From positions 1,656,553 through 1,720,552 of the forward strand of contig JAUZSN010000002.1 of NCBI GenBank assembly GCA_030949405.1: a stretch of DNA of 64,000 nt, given 5' to 3'. Made by a program: the position numbers and the translations under genes. This DNA is from Methylococcales bacterium. GTDB lineage: Bacteria; Pseudomonadota; Gammaproteobacteria; Methylococcales; Methylomonadaceae. A model generated the notes under the pieces. That model was not told the origin of the DNA. It ran no database searches and was given only the letters and a program-made list of their open reading frames with translations. Shown in pieces: positions 56,321 to 64,000 of the stretch. The first letter of the stretch is position 1, and every line of letters starts with the position of its first letter.

Positions 56321-59300
56321 TTAGGAAATTTTACGTAATTTACTTAACCCATTGGGTTTTTTAATCATTTCAATGCGAGTTTTAATCCGCTTTTTAACCC
56401 CATCGACATGAGAAATAACCCCGACTATTTTTCCTTGGGCTTTTAAATTTTGTAAGGTCGTCACTACGGTATAGAGTGTTTCTGAATCCAAATTACCAAA
56501 GCCTTCATCTAAAAATAACGTATTCATCGCCTTACCATTATTTGCTAATTCAGAGAGACCTAGGGCTAACGCTAGACTGACAACAAAACTTTCACCGCCT
56601 GATAATGATTGAGGTAAGCGTCGACTATTTTGTTGATTTGTATCCTCAATTTCTAAGGCTAACCCTGTTTCACTAGGGGCTTGGCGAACGTAATAACGCC
56701 CACTAATTTTTTCTAAAATAGTATTGGTTTGTGATAATAATTTTGTCGCCATTTTTAATTGAACACGACGACGAAAAACGTGACCATTTTCATTACTTTC
56801 ACGTAAATTAGTTTCGGATTCATTAAAGTCTTGTAATTGATATTGTAATTTTTCCGATAAAAGCTGTTGTTGCTGTTCTAAACGCGTTTGACTTCGTTGC
56901 TTATCATTTAGATGACGGACTTCATCATTGGCAATGCTTATTTTTTCATTGAGGGCGCGGGTATTGGCCTCTAACTCGGCTACATTAAGCGAGCTAATGG
57001 CCCGATTTTTTTCGGCCTCTGAGCGTTCCTGTAATTGAGCATTTTCTGTGTCCATCTGTTCAAGTTGTTGCTGTAAGTTTGCATATTGCGCTTCAACGGT
57101 TTCTTTCTCAGCGACTAAAACCAAGGCTTCTTTCAGCGCAGCTAAGTTTGAGTATTGACTGGTATCTAGTTTATCTTTCAAGGCGTGTTCTAGCGTTTCT
57201 AATTGCTGTTGTTTTTTTTGAGACTCGTGTTCAACATCAACAATTAAGCCTTGTTTTTCAAGCAGGGTTAAATGTAGGCCAATGGATTCTTCGTGGGTTA
57301 ATTTTTTTTCATTGTCTAAAATATCCTCGTTCAACTGCGCCATTTTTTGTTGACTGTCAGTCAATTTTTCATTCAATTGTGTTAATTTTTTTGCAGTCTG
57401 TTGTTCGCTTTCTTGGTGAGCTTGGTAATCTTGTTCTCGAATCTTTAAACGCTCAGTAAGTTGAGCATCTTTATTTTTTAAAGGCATTTTTTCATTTAAT
57501 AGGGCTAATTGTGTGTTCGTTTTATCGGTTAATGATTTTTCGTTAGTGACCGATGTTTCAAGCTCTACTTTCAATGTCGCAAGGGATTGAGGTATTTTTT
57601 CAGTTTGGTTACTGAGTTGTTCTAACGCTATTTTTAACTCAGATATCTTTTCTTTTTCAATCACTAATTGTTTGTTCAGTTTTTCAATTAATAAGTACTG
57701 TTGCTGGAGTACGATTAGGGATTGTTTAAATTCACTCAAATCCTCCTCTTCTTTCTTTAATAAGTCTTTCATTAATGAAAAATTACCAATGTCCATTTTA
57801 TGGCCTGCAACATTAAGTTTATTACTTAAAATATGCCATTGAGAATTATTAAGTTGTAAATTATTATCATTCGTTTCTTCTTTTTTATCGCGTTTTTCGG
57901 CATTAAAAATTTGCTTTTTAAGTTTATCCGCTTTAATAACCAATATTTGTAGTTTGATATTTTGGTCTTTTAGAATCTGTTGTGAATCGGACTCTCTTGG
58001 TGGGTTTTTGATAAAGGGATGCTCTAAAGAACCACATAAAGGGCAGGGTTTATCGGTTTCTAAATGCACTCTATGTTGCTGCATTTTTTTTAATAAAGTT
58101 TCGTTGATAATTGCTTTTTCTAAGGTATTCCTTAAAAATTGTGCTTCACTTATTTGAGCGGTTATCTCGGCGGCTTGTTGTTCTAATTGCTTGATGGTTA
58201 ATCGTTCTGCCGTTTTTTTAGCACTAAAAAAGCCTAAAAACCCTTTTTTTGTTACTTGGTTATTAACTTTTGCGAGGGTATATAATTCTTTAAAACCATT
58301 AACTCGTTTTTGTTGGTAATCCACCTGTTGTTGGCGTTCAATTAACGGTGTTTCTTGAATCATGACTGCTAATTTTTTTTCAGCATTAACAAGGTCTTGT
58401 TTCATTTCTAATAAATTACTAGCACTGAGATGTTCTGTGGCTTGTTTTTTTTCTAATAATTGCTGTGTTTCAAGCATTTGTTTTTCAACAGCTGCATAGT
58501 TTTTTTCTAATTGAGCTAACGTTAGCCGAGATTGTTTAAGTTTTTTGGTTTCAGGGAACCCGTCTAATAAGGTCTTGTCGGCTGAATGAGCGGTCATCCA
58601 AGTAATGACATCAGCGTGTTTATTTTTATGTGTGGTTAATTCTTTGTGGATCAGTTCAATAGCACTGGATTCGGTTTTTAAAACAACATTTTTTTGTTTA
58701 ACTTGATAACGTATATCATCAATAACCTTTTTTTGCTCAACCGTATTTTTACCCTCAATAACACGGAGGTCAATTTGAGTCGTAAGTTGCTGTTGTTGTT
58801 TCTCAAGTTGTTTTAATTCTCTTTTACTGCGGTCATAATCCAGTTGACTTTGCTTATAATTTTTTTGTTGCCGATCTAAGGTATCAACATCGTCTTTAAA
58901 GGTAACGACATCCATTACGGCGTTAATTTTTTGTAATTTTTTTTGTAGTAGTTTGGTTTTCTCACGCGTTATGGCGTGTTTTTTATTCAGTTCAGCGTGT
59001 TGTTGTTCAAACGATTTGATTCGTTGATGCCATGCTAATTGTACTTTAGCTTCATTTTGTTGCCGTCGATAGTCATTAAGCTGTTCATTAAAATCCAGTA
59101 AATCATGCGCACATGCTTCAGTTTCTATCGAAGACATTAAGGGAAGTTGATCTAAATCGTCTTTAATCTGTGTTAATGCGTGTTCAGATTGTTGTTTTTT
59201 GGTGATCAGTTGCTGTTTATGTTCATCATAAATATCATGGCTACTCATTTTTTCCAAAATATCAATGCGTTCATTATCCAGCCCATTTAAAAAAGCGGCA

Positions 59301-59776
59301 AAATCACCTTGAGCTAACAGCATCGAGCGACTGAAACTATGAAAATCCATCCCCATAATTTCATTTATTGTTGTCGTGACCGTCTGTAATGATTCGGCTA
59401 ATAATTCTTCCCCTTGTTTATTTAAAGCAAATAAACGCATGGTAGGGTCTAATAACGCCCCTTTCACTTTGTTATTTTTACGGTTGACTTGCCAACGACT
59501 TCTAAATTTTTTATCAGCCAATAAAAACTCAACTTGTGCAAAACTTTCGGCAGTATTCTGTGTCATCACATGATCCGCAGGTCGATCAAAACGAAAAGTT
59601 TCTCCGTAAAAAGCTAAACTAATCGCATCTAAAATACTTGATTTTCCAGAGCCATTTGGACCAATAATGGCAAAAACACCTGCATTTACGAGTGGTTTTT
59701 TTTGAAAATCAATTAGGCTTTCACCCTCTAATGAGTTGATGTTTTTAAAATAAAGATTCAATATTTTCATGGTCAA
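56321..59776 (-). CDS. sbcC: Nuclease SbcCD subunit C, SMC-like ATPase
   Basis: The protein has 1151 residues. Walker A is IIGPNGSGKSSILDAIS near residue 40 and the Q-loop is LLAQGDFAAFL. Two long coiled coils flank the zinc hook CPLCG near residue 577. The ABC signature QSLSGGESFVVSLALALGLS is near 1057 and Walker B is MNTLFLDEGFGNLD. The second Met (MKILNLYFKNINSLEG) is the likelier start. SbcC works with the SbcD nuclease on hairpins and double-strand ends. sbcD, normally just upstream, is not adjacent: the upstream neighbour is a divergent MACPF gene. Confidence 0.94.
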   Translation of the reverse strand: MTMKILNLYFKNINSLEGESLIDFQKKPLVNAGVFAIIGPNGSGKSSILDAISLAFYGETFRFDRPADHVMTQNTAESFAQVEFLLADKKFRSRWQVNRKNNKVKGALLDPTMRLFALNKQGEELLAESLQTVTTTINEIMGMDFHSFSRSMLLAQGDFAAFLNGLDNERIDILEKMSSHDIYDEHKQQLITKKQQSEHALTQIKDDLDQLPLMSSIETEACAHDLLDFNEQLNDYRRQQNEAKVQLAWHQRIKSFEQQHAELNKKHAITREKTKLLQKKLQKINAVMDVVTFKDDVDTLDRQQKNYKQSQLDYDRSKRELKQLEKQQQQLTTQIDLRVIEGKNTVEQKKVIDDIRYQVKQKNVVLKTESSAIELIHKELTTHKNKHADVITWMTAHSADKTLLDGFPETKKLKQSRLTLAQLEKNYAAVEKQMLETQQLLEKKQATEHLSASNLLEMKQDLVNAEKKLAVMIQETPLIERQQQVDYQQKRVNGFKELYTLAKVNNQVTKKGFLGFFSAKKTAERLTIKQLEQQAAEITAQISEAQFLRNTLEKAIINETLLKKMQQHRVHLETDKPCPLCGSLEHPFIKNPPRESDSQQILKDQNIKLQILVIKADKLKKQIFNAEKRDKKEETNDNNLQLNNSQWHILSNKLNVAGHKMDIGNFSLMKDLLKKEEEDLSEFKQSLIVLQQQYLLIEKLNKQLVIEKEKISELKIALEQLSNQTEKIPQSLATLKVELETSVTNEKSLTDKTNTQLALLNEKMPLKNKDAQLTERLKIREQDYQAHQESEQQTAKKLTQLNEKLTDSQQKMAQLNEDILDNEKKLTHEESIGLHLTLLEKQGLIVDVEHESQKKQQQLETLEHALKDKLDTSQYSNLAALKEALVLVAEKETVEAQYANLQQQLEQMDTENAQLQERSEAEKNRAISSLNVAELEANTRALNEKISIANDEVRHLNDKQRSQTRLEQQQQLLSEKLQYQLQDFNESETNLRESNENGHVFRRRVQLKMATKLLSQTNTILEKISGRYYVRQAPSETGLALEIEDTNQQNSRRLPQSLSGGESFVVSLALALGLSELANNGKAMNTLFLDEGFGNLDSETLYTVVTTLQNLKAQGKIVGVISHVDGVKKRIKTRIEMIKKPNGLSKLRKIS

Positions 59777-60024
59777 TAGATTTTATTCGAGCGTGTTGAA
59801 GGTTGAGTGTAGAATGTAGGTATTATAACGCCGTCTGTTATTTTTCCATAGAGACTAATGTTTATCAAGTTATCAGGTTTAAGCTCAATGTTTGAGCGGT
59901 ATAAAGCATCATACTCCTAAGCAATAAGTGTACAATGGAAGTCGTTGTTTTATACCTAATTTTTTAATGTTAAAAATATCGGGGTAATTATGCCTTTTTT
60001 CTTATTTGGATAAATATAATTCTA

Positions 60025-61540
60025 ATGAATAAAAATCTTCCCTTACCTGGTTTAGAAGTGGTTGGTCGTGGTATTTATTTAAGACCCCCATCAGCCTTAC
60101 GAACTTAAAACAATTTTATTTGAACAAACCTTAAATGAAGATTGTTTTTACTCCTCAGAAACGAACATAAACTATTCAATTCCTGATAATTATGGGGTTA
60201 ATAATAGCCCTCCTATGCCACCTAACAAGGCGTTGAATCAATTAATTATTGAAGAGTCTTGGGAGCAGATGAATTGTCAAGTGAGTTTAGACAGTAATTT
60301 AGCGATGGGAAACGGTTTATTTACGGTTGATGCTAGTGCAAGCTATAGCAAACAATCTCAGAATGAGGGAGAAGTTTATTATGCTTTACGCACCTCATTT
60401 ATTCCCCTGTGGAGTGTTTACTTACCTGAAGCGTATCATTGTAAGTTTGATTTAAAAATTCCTGCGCCATTTAAACATACGGACAGAAGAAATTATGAAA
60501 AATTTTTTGAGCGTTATGGCACGCATTATGTAAAACGTGTTTGGGTGGGGGGTAAAGCTAATTTCGCTATGACTATCAAAAAAACAAGTGAACTGAGTAA
60601 AACGGATATTCAAGCCAGTTTGCAGGTTTCTGCGACAGGTTCTGGTGATCAAAAAATAAGTACTGAATTAAAAAACAAGCAACAAAAAGTTCAGAGTAAT
60701 TCACAATGTACGGTGTCAGGTAAAGGGGGGGATGAATTAAAATTGGCGGGTTTAAGTACGCTTGATGAAACGGTTTATACTCAATGGTTGATGACTATTA
60801 AGGATAACCCGCAAGTCATTGAATTGGAAGTCGCGGGAATATGGACGTTAATTGATGATCCTATCCAGTCAAAAGCTCTTGCAGAGGCTTATAAAACCGC
60901 GACAAGCTTTACCCCGATTACCGCTATTTTAGGAATCGAACGGAGTATTTACTTTATTAGTAGTAAAAAGTATTTTTGTTACGATATTGAAAAGTCAATG
61001 AGTGAAAGACCTAAACCCTTGGCTGAAAAATGGCCTGTATTCAAAACTATTAAAGGTTTTGAAATGATTGATGCCGCCTTTAAAGGCGATAAATTATGGG
61101 ATAAAAATGGGGGAAGTTTAGAGAAAAAATTATTCTTTTTTAGTGATAATCAATATTTACGTTACGATATTGAGAATCAGAGCGTTGATGAGGGCTACCC
61201 TAAAAAAATTGCCGAAGGCTGGGAAAACCTTCCCTTTCAGCGTATTGATGCGGCATTAAATGCAGGTGAAAATTCGTTATATTTTTTCTGTGGTAATCAA
61301 TATGTTCGTTATAACATTCGTGATAGAAAAGTCGAAGAAGGTTATCCTGCATTGATTCGAAAACGCTGGTCAGGGGTTGTCTTTGATCGTATTGATGCCG
61401 CTATTTATTGGGGGAATGGCAAAGTATATTTTTTTCATGGTAATCAATATATTCGTTATGATATGACTAATTTTCGAGCAGATCCAGGCTATCCTCGTTT
61501 TATTACCAGTAGTTATGTTGAAGACTGGAAGTTTTTTTAA
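60025..61540 (+). CDS. MACPF (perforin-like) protein with four hemopexin-type repeats; one frameshift near the start
   Basis: Reading starts at 60025 (MNKNLPLPGLEVVGRGIYLR). An extra C in the C5 run at 60085-60089 shifts the frame, after which HQPYELKTILFEQTLNEDCF runs on without a stop to 61540. If the shift is real, translation could only begin later, for example at ATG 60215 (441 residues). Corrected, the protein has 504 residues. A MACPF domain fills about 1-310, with the signature RYGTHYVKRVWVGGKANF. Four hemopexin-like blades follow: SIYFISSKKYFCYD, LFFFSDNQYLRYD, LYFFCGNQYVRYN and VYFFHGNQYIRYD, each with a GYP-type boundary in the last three. There is no signal peptide. It is probably a pore-forming effector or toxin; target unknown. 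It is followed 18 bp later by a membrane protein gene. Confidence 0.85.
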
Positions 61541-61558
61541 TCTATTTGGAGAAAAATT

Positions 61559-62029
61559 ATGTCTAATGAATGTAATGAATGTTCATCATCAGCAGAAAAA
61601 TCTATTTTAAAATACACCATGGTATCAGCGGGTGTGGGGGTTATTCCGATGACATTTGTTGATATTGCCTTATTAACGGGCATCCAATTAAAAATGATTC
61701 AGCGTTTATCCACAATTTACGAGGTCTCTTTTTCAAAAGATTTAGCAAAATCTATTATTGCATCACTGGTGGGTAGCAGTATTCCTGCTTCATTTTCAAG
61801 TAATTTAGTGAGTCTCGTACCTGGATATGGAATGGCGGTAGGCATTATTAGCCGCTCTGTCTTAGGTTGTACGTCTACTTACGCAATAGGAACTGTTTTT
61901 AGGCAGCACTTTGAGTCAGGTGGAACGTTATTATCATTTGATGCCGAAAAAATACAGGCTTATTATCAACAAGAGTTAAAAATAAATCCATCGGATAATA
62001 ATAAAAATTTTGAAGGTATTGCGCCATAG
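61559..62029 (+). CDS. DUF697-like membrane protein, partner of the MACPF gene
   Basis: The 156-residue protein has a Cys-rich N-terminus (NECNECSSSAE), then hydrophobic segments with GVIPMTFVDIALLTGIQLKM, a charged helix LSTIYEVSFSKDLAKS, and VPGYGMAVGIISRSVLGCTS with TYAIGTVFRQHFESGGTLL. This order (P-x-D-x-x-x-LTxIQxxM, then PGxG, then TxAIGxxFxxH) is that of DUF697 proteins. GGAGAAAAATT precedes the ATG, 18 bp after the MACPF stop, so the two are almost certainly cotranscribed. A role in protecting the producer or in pore delivery is inference only. Confidence 0.75.
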   Translation: MSNECNECSSSAEKSILKYTMVSAGVGVIPMTFVDIALLTGIQLKMIQRLSTIYEVSFSKDLAKSIIASLVGSSIPASFSSNLVSLVPGYGMAVGIISRSVLGCTSTYAIGTVFRQHFESGGTLLSFDAEKIQAYYQQELKINPSDNNKNFEGIAP

Positions 62030-62057
62030 GGTTAATAGTATTTAGGGTTTAATGTTA

Positions 62058-62087
62058 GCTTTATGATGGGGTGAATAATCATAAAGC
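62058..62087. terminator. Bidirectional hairpin between convergent genes
   Basis: GCTTTATGAT (62058-62067) and ATCATAAAGC (62078-62087) form a perfect 10-bp stem with a 10-base loop between the DUF697-like gene and amiC. A long T run is lacking. Confidence 0.5.
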
Positions 62088-62109
62088 GTCACTTAAGAAA
62101 TTAATAAAA

Positions 62110-63324
62110 TTAGCGTATCGCGGCCATTCGGGTATTGGCAGGTGCGTATTCTTTAAAATAACTGACGACTCCATTGAAAATTGCATTAGCAATTTTAGCT
62201 TGATGGGTGCGGCTTAATAAATTTCTCTCTTCATAGGGATTAGAAATAAACGCTGTTTCCACCAATATAGAAGGGATGTCTGGGGATTTTAAAACCGCAA
62301 ATGCAGCTTTTTGTACTTGATGCTTATGCAGTTTTCCGATGGATTTGAAATGCTTTAAGACTTTACTTGCCACCTTACGACTGGCTTCCTTTGTTGCATT
62401 TTGTGATAAATCCAATAAAACGGAGGCTAATATATCATCTTTATCATCAAGACTTACCCCCCCCACTAAATCGGCAGAATTTTCATGATTGGCTAACCAA
62501 TGAGCGGCTTCGCTGGATGCACCGTTACGAGATAATGTAAATACCGAGGCCCCTCGTACTTCAGAATTTTTAAACGCATCCGCATGAATAGAAATAAATA
62601 AGTCTGCTTTTGCTGCGCGTGCAATTTCCATTCGTTTTCTTAGCTTAATATAATAATCCCCTTTACGAACTAAGATGGCGCGCATTCCTATTTTTTGATT
62701 AATCAATGTTGCCAGTTTTTGTGCAATTGCAAAGACGACTTTTTTCTCTTGTGTTCCCTCAGGGCCCTTTGCTCCCGAATCAATCCCGCCATGCCCTGCA
62801 TCAATAGCGATGATAATATCTTGGCTCTTTGTTAAGATTGTTTTTGGGGTGCCTTTAGAGGCTAGAATAGGATAGTTATTTAACGTAGGGGGGCGATTAA
62901 TTGAGGGGACAAGGGTTATATTTTTTGAGGCATTGGTTAAATCAACAACAAAACGATGCCCTTTTTTTTCATAGGGGGCAATATTAAAATTACTTTGTTG
63001 TACCGTGTGTTTTAAATCAACAACGACTCTTAAATCCGCTGCATTTTTTTTACCACTGCGGATGCGTTTAAAATGCGGATGACTTGTTGGCGGTTGTGTA
63101 AGTTGTTTATTTAACCGTGCATTTTTAAAATCAATTACTAGACGTGATGGGGCATCTAATAAAAAAACATTACGAACAATCGAAGATGAGGTATCAAAAA
63201 CAACACGTGAATGGGTAATATCGTTTGAATAGTTAACCGCACTAATTTCAACTTGATTTGCAACGGATGCGAATGCTAAAAATTGTAGCCCGATCAATAA
63301 AAATAATTTCCAGAAGATATGCAT
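62110..63324 (-). CDS. amiC: N-acetylmuramoyl-L-alanine amidase with AMIN domain
   Basis: A periplasmic zinc amidase that splits septal peptidoglycan at cell division. In 404 residues, a signal peptide (about 1-22) leads to an AMIN domain (about 27-130, SRLVIDFKNARL) for septal targeting and an Amidase_3 domain (about 170-395). The latter has IIAIDAGHGGIDSGAKGPEG (zinc His), SIHADAFKN (zinc His) and ILVETAFISNPYEE (catalytic Glu). Without a LysM domain it is closer to AmiC/AmiA than to E. coli AmiB. It follows tsaE by 29 bp. Confidence 0.93.
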   Translation of the reverse strand: MHIFWKLFLLIGLQFLAFASVANQVEISAVNYSNDITHSRVVFDTSSSIVRNVFLLDAPSRLVIDFKNARLNKQLTQPPTSHPHFKRIRSGKKNAADLRVVVDLKHTVQQSNFNIAPYEKKGHRFVVDLTNASKNITLVPSINRPPTLNNYPILASKGTPKTILTKSQDIIIAIDAGHGGIDSGAKGPEGTQEKKVVFAIAQKLATLINQKIGMRAILVRKGDYYIKLRKRMEIARAAKADLFISIHADAFKNSEVRGASVFTLSRNGASSEAAHWLANHENSADLVGGVSLDDKDDILASVLLDLSQNATKEASRKVASKVLKHFKSIGKLHKHQVQKAAFAVLKSPDIPSILVETAFISNPYEERNLLSRTHQAKIANAIFNGVVSYFKEYAPANTRMAAIR

Positions 63325-63353
63325 GTTCTATCCTAATAATAACTTGGATTAGA

Positions 63354-63860
63354 TTATAGCAGTAGGTTATTGTTTTTCCATTTTAGTTCGATAGTTTTTT
63401 GTGATTTTTTAGACAATTTTAAAATCCTTTTATCCGCTTCAACCCTAAAGTTTAAAACTAGATCGGGTTCAGGTAGGAAGTTTTCACCTAATTCAGCCCA
63501 TTCTATAAAGCAAATAGATTGTTCTTCCATATAATCTCGAATCCCGATGAGTTCTAACTCTTCAGGGTCGGCAATACGGTATAAATCGAAATGAAATATT
63601 TTTTGCTGATTTATTTCATATTCTTCAACTAAGGTATAGGTTGGACTCTTTACGGCCCCTTGATAGCCTGCCGCTCTTAATAGACTGCGTACTAAGGTTG
63701 TTTTACCAGCACCCAGTTGACCGTGTAAAAAAATTAAATAGTTAGGGGGTAGGGCATTCCAAAGTGCTGCTGCAAAATGCTCGGTTTCGTCTAATGTTTC
63801 TAATTCAATATTCAATGGATTGAGTCCTAATAATTTAAAAATTGAAGGCCAGTTTAACAA
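63354..63860 (-). CDS. tsaE: tRNA threonylcarbamoyladenosine biosynthesis ATPase TsaE
   Basis: The 168-residue partner of TsaB/TsaD makes t6A37 in tRNA. Walker A is HGQLGAGKTTLVRSLL, then SPTYTLVEEYEI and HFDLYRIADPEELELIGIRDYM are family motifs. ICFIEWAELGENFLP holds the Walker B-like region. The ATG at 63860 gives about 16 extra N-terminal residues; a TTG before NIELETLDETEHFA could be the true start. The tsaE-amiC order (mutL usually next) is conserved in gammaproteobacteria. Confidence 0.93.
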   Translation of the reverse strand: MLNWPSIFKLLGLNPLNIELETLDETEHFAAALWNALPPNYLIFLHGQLGAGKTTLVRSLLRAAGYQGAVKSPTYTLVEEYEINQQKIFHFDLYRIADPEELELIGIRDYMEEQSICFIEWAELGENFLPEPDLVLNFRVEADKRILKLSKKSQKTIELKWKNNNLLL

Positions 63861-63977
63861 ATAATAATGCGATCAAAAAAATGAAGGTTTCAATTTGAAG
63901 GAATTCCTATCATAACTTGATCTATAGTAAGATAGGGCTGAAAAATTTAGTTTAACCAATCAATAGAGGCTGTAGTT

Positions 63978-64000
63978 ATGAGTGATTTACCCCGTTGTAT
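63978..64000 (+). CDS. Start of a gene running off the right edge
   Basis: ATG at 63978 begins MSDLPRC, with AGAGGC about 8 bases upstream. Only seven full codons are visible, so the product cannot be named. It is divergent from tsaE. Confidence 0.35.

Noticed and set aside
57079..57459. 126-codon plus-strand frame
   Set aside because: It is antisense to the coiled-coil region of sbcC, where repetitive codons leave the opposite strand open by chance.
1..64000. CRISPR arrays, tRNA or rRNA genes, prophage
   Set aside because: No regularly spaced direct repeats, no cloverleaf with CCA-type ends and TTCGAAT arm, no rRNA sequence and no phage structural genes were recognised. The short repeats are inverted-end mobile elements.

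Overview
The window is an AT-rich stretch of a Gram-negative, gammaproteobacterial-type chromosome. The evidence is the gene set: LPS core genes (hldD, waaA), gluQRS, dksA, rapA, hflD, orn next to rsgA, mutY overlapping yggX, and tsaE-amiC. I cannot fix the genus. The number of small transposable elements and the NCS1-permease/histidine-kinase fusion would fit Methylococcales or Thiotrichales, but this is a guess. No tRNA, rRNA or CRISPR array was seen.

Layout. 0-2.4 kb: 3'-truncated gene for a permease-like membrane domain fused to a histidine kinase. 2.5-5.6 kb: mobile DNA (a broken IS5-type element, an IS with perfect 8-bp target duplications, and a 136-bp MITE with 7-bp duplications). 5.8-8.1 kb: metF, a DUF2062 protein and a lipoprotein. 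8.1-13.9 kb: M48 protease-rsgA-comEC, divergent from orn and a double-length fluoride channel gene. 14-17.7 kb: aldehyde dehydrogenase and a GldG/GldF-type ABC pair. 18-24.2 kb: rpsF-rpsR-DUF2232-rplI, then hldD-waaA and glnS. 24.2-29.5 kb: a LolA-like protein, htpG, and a rhodanese-hflD-ABC ATPase operon. The ATPase may be the missing partner of the GldF/G pair 10 kb away. 29.6-37.5 kb: copper chaperone and CopA ATPase, a small periplasmic binding protein, a GGDEF/EAL sensor and a Gfo/Idh/MocA oxidoreductase. 37.5-40.8 kb: a graveyard of IS630, IS4-like and ISAzo13 remnants, with a small gene split by one of them and a GFA-type protein. 40.8-52 kb: rapA-trmB, ggt, rpe, yggX-mutY (frameshifted), terD, a secreted trypsin-like protease, folK-folB and plsY. 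52-54.8 kb: a possible DUF4279-like protein and two decayed genes (a POT peptide transporter with an in-frame TGA and a class I/II aminotransferase relic). 54.9-64 kb: dksA-gluQRS, sbcC without sbcD, a MACPF/hemopexin-repeat protein with a membrane partner, amiC and tsaE.

Two things stand out. First, at least three families of short inverted-repeat elements (70-150 bp) can be defined from this sequence alone, several with exact target-site duplications. One family carries the terminal repeats of the full-length IS at 3.7-5.4 kb and is probably mobilised by it. Second, the MACPF plus four-repeat hemopexin protein followed by a DUF697-like membrane protein is the best candidate for an undescribed system. 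Several genes (mutY, the MACPF gene, the IS5 transposase) are broken by single-base changes at homopolymer runs, so sequencing or assembly error must be excluded before they are called pseudogenes.
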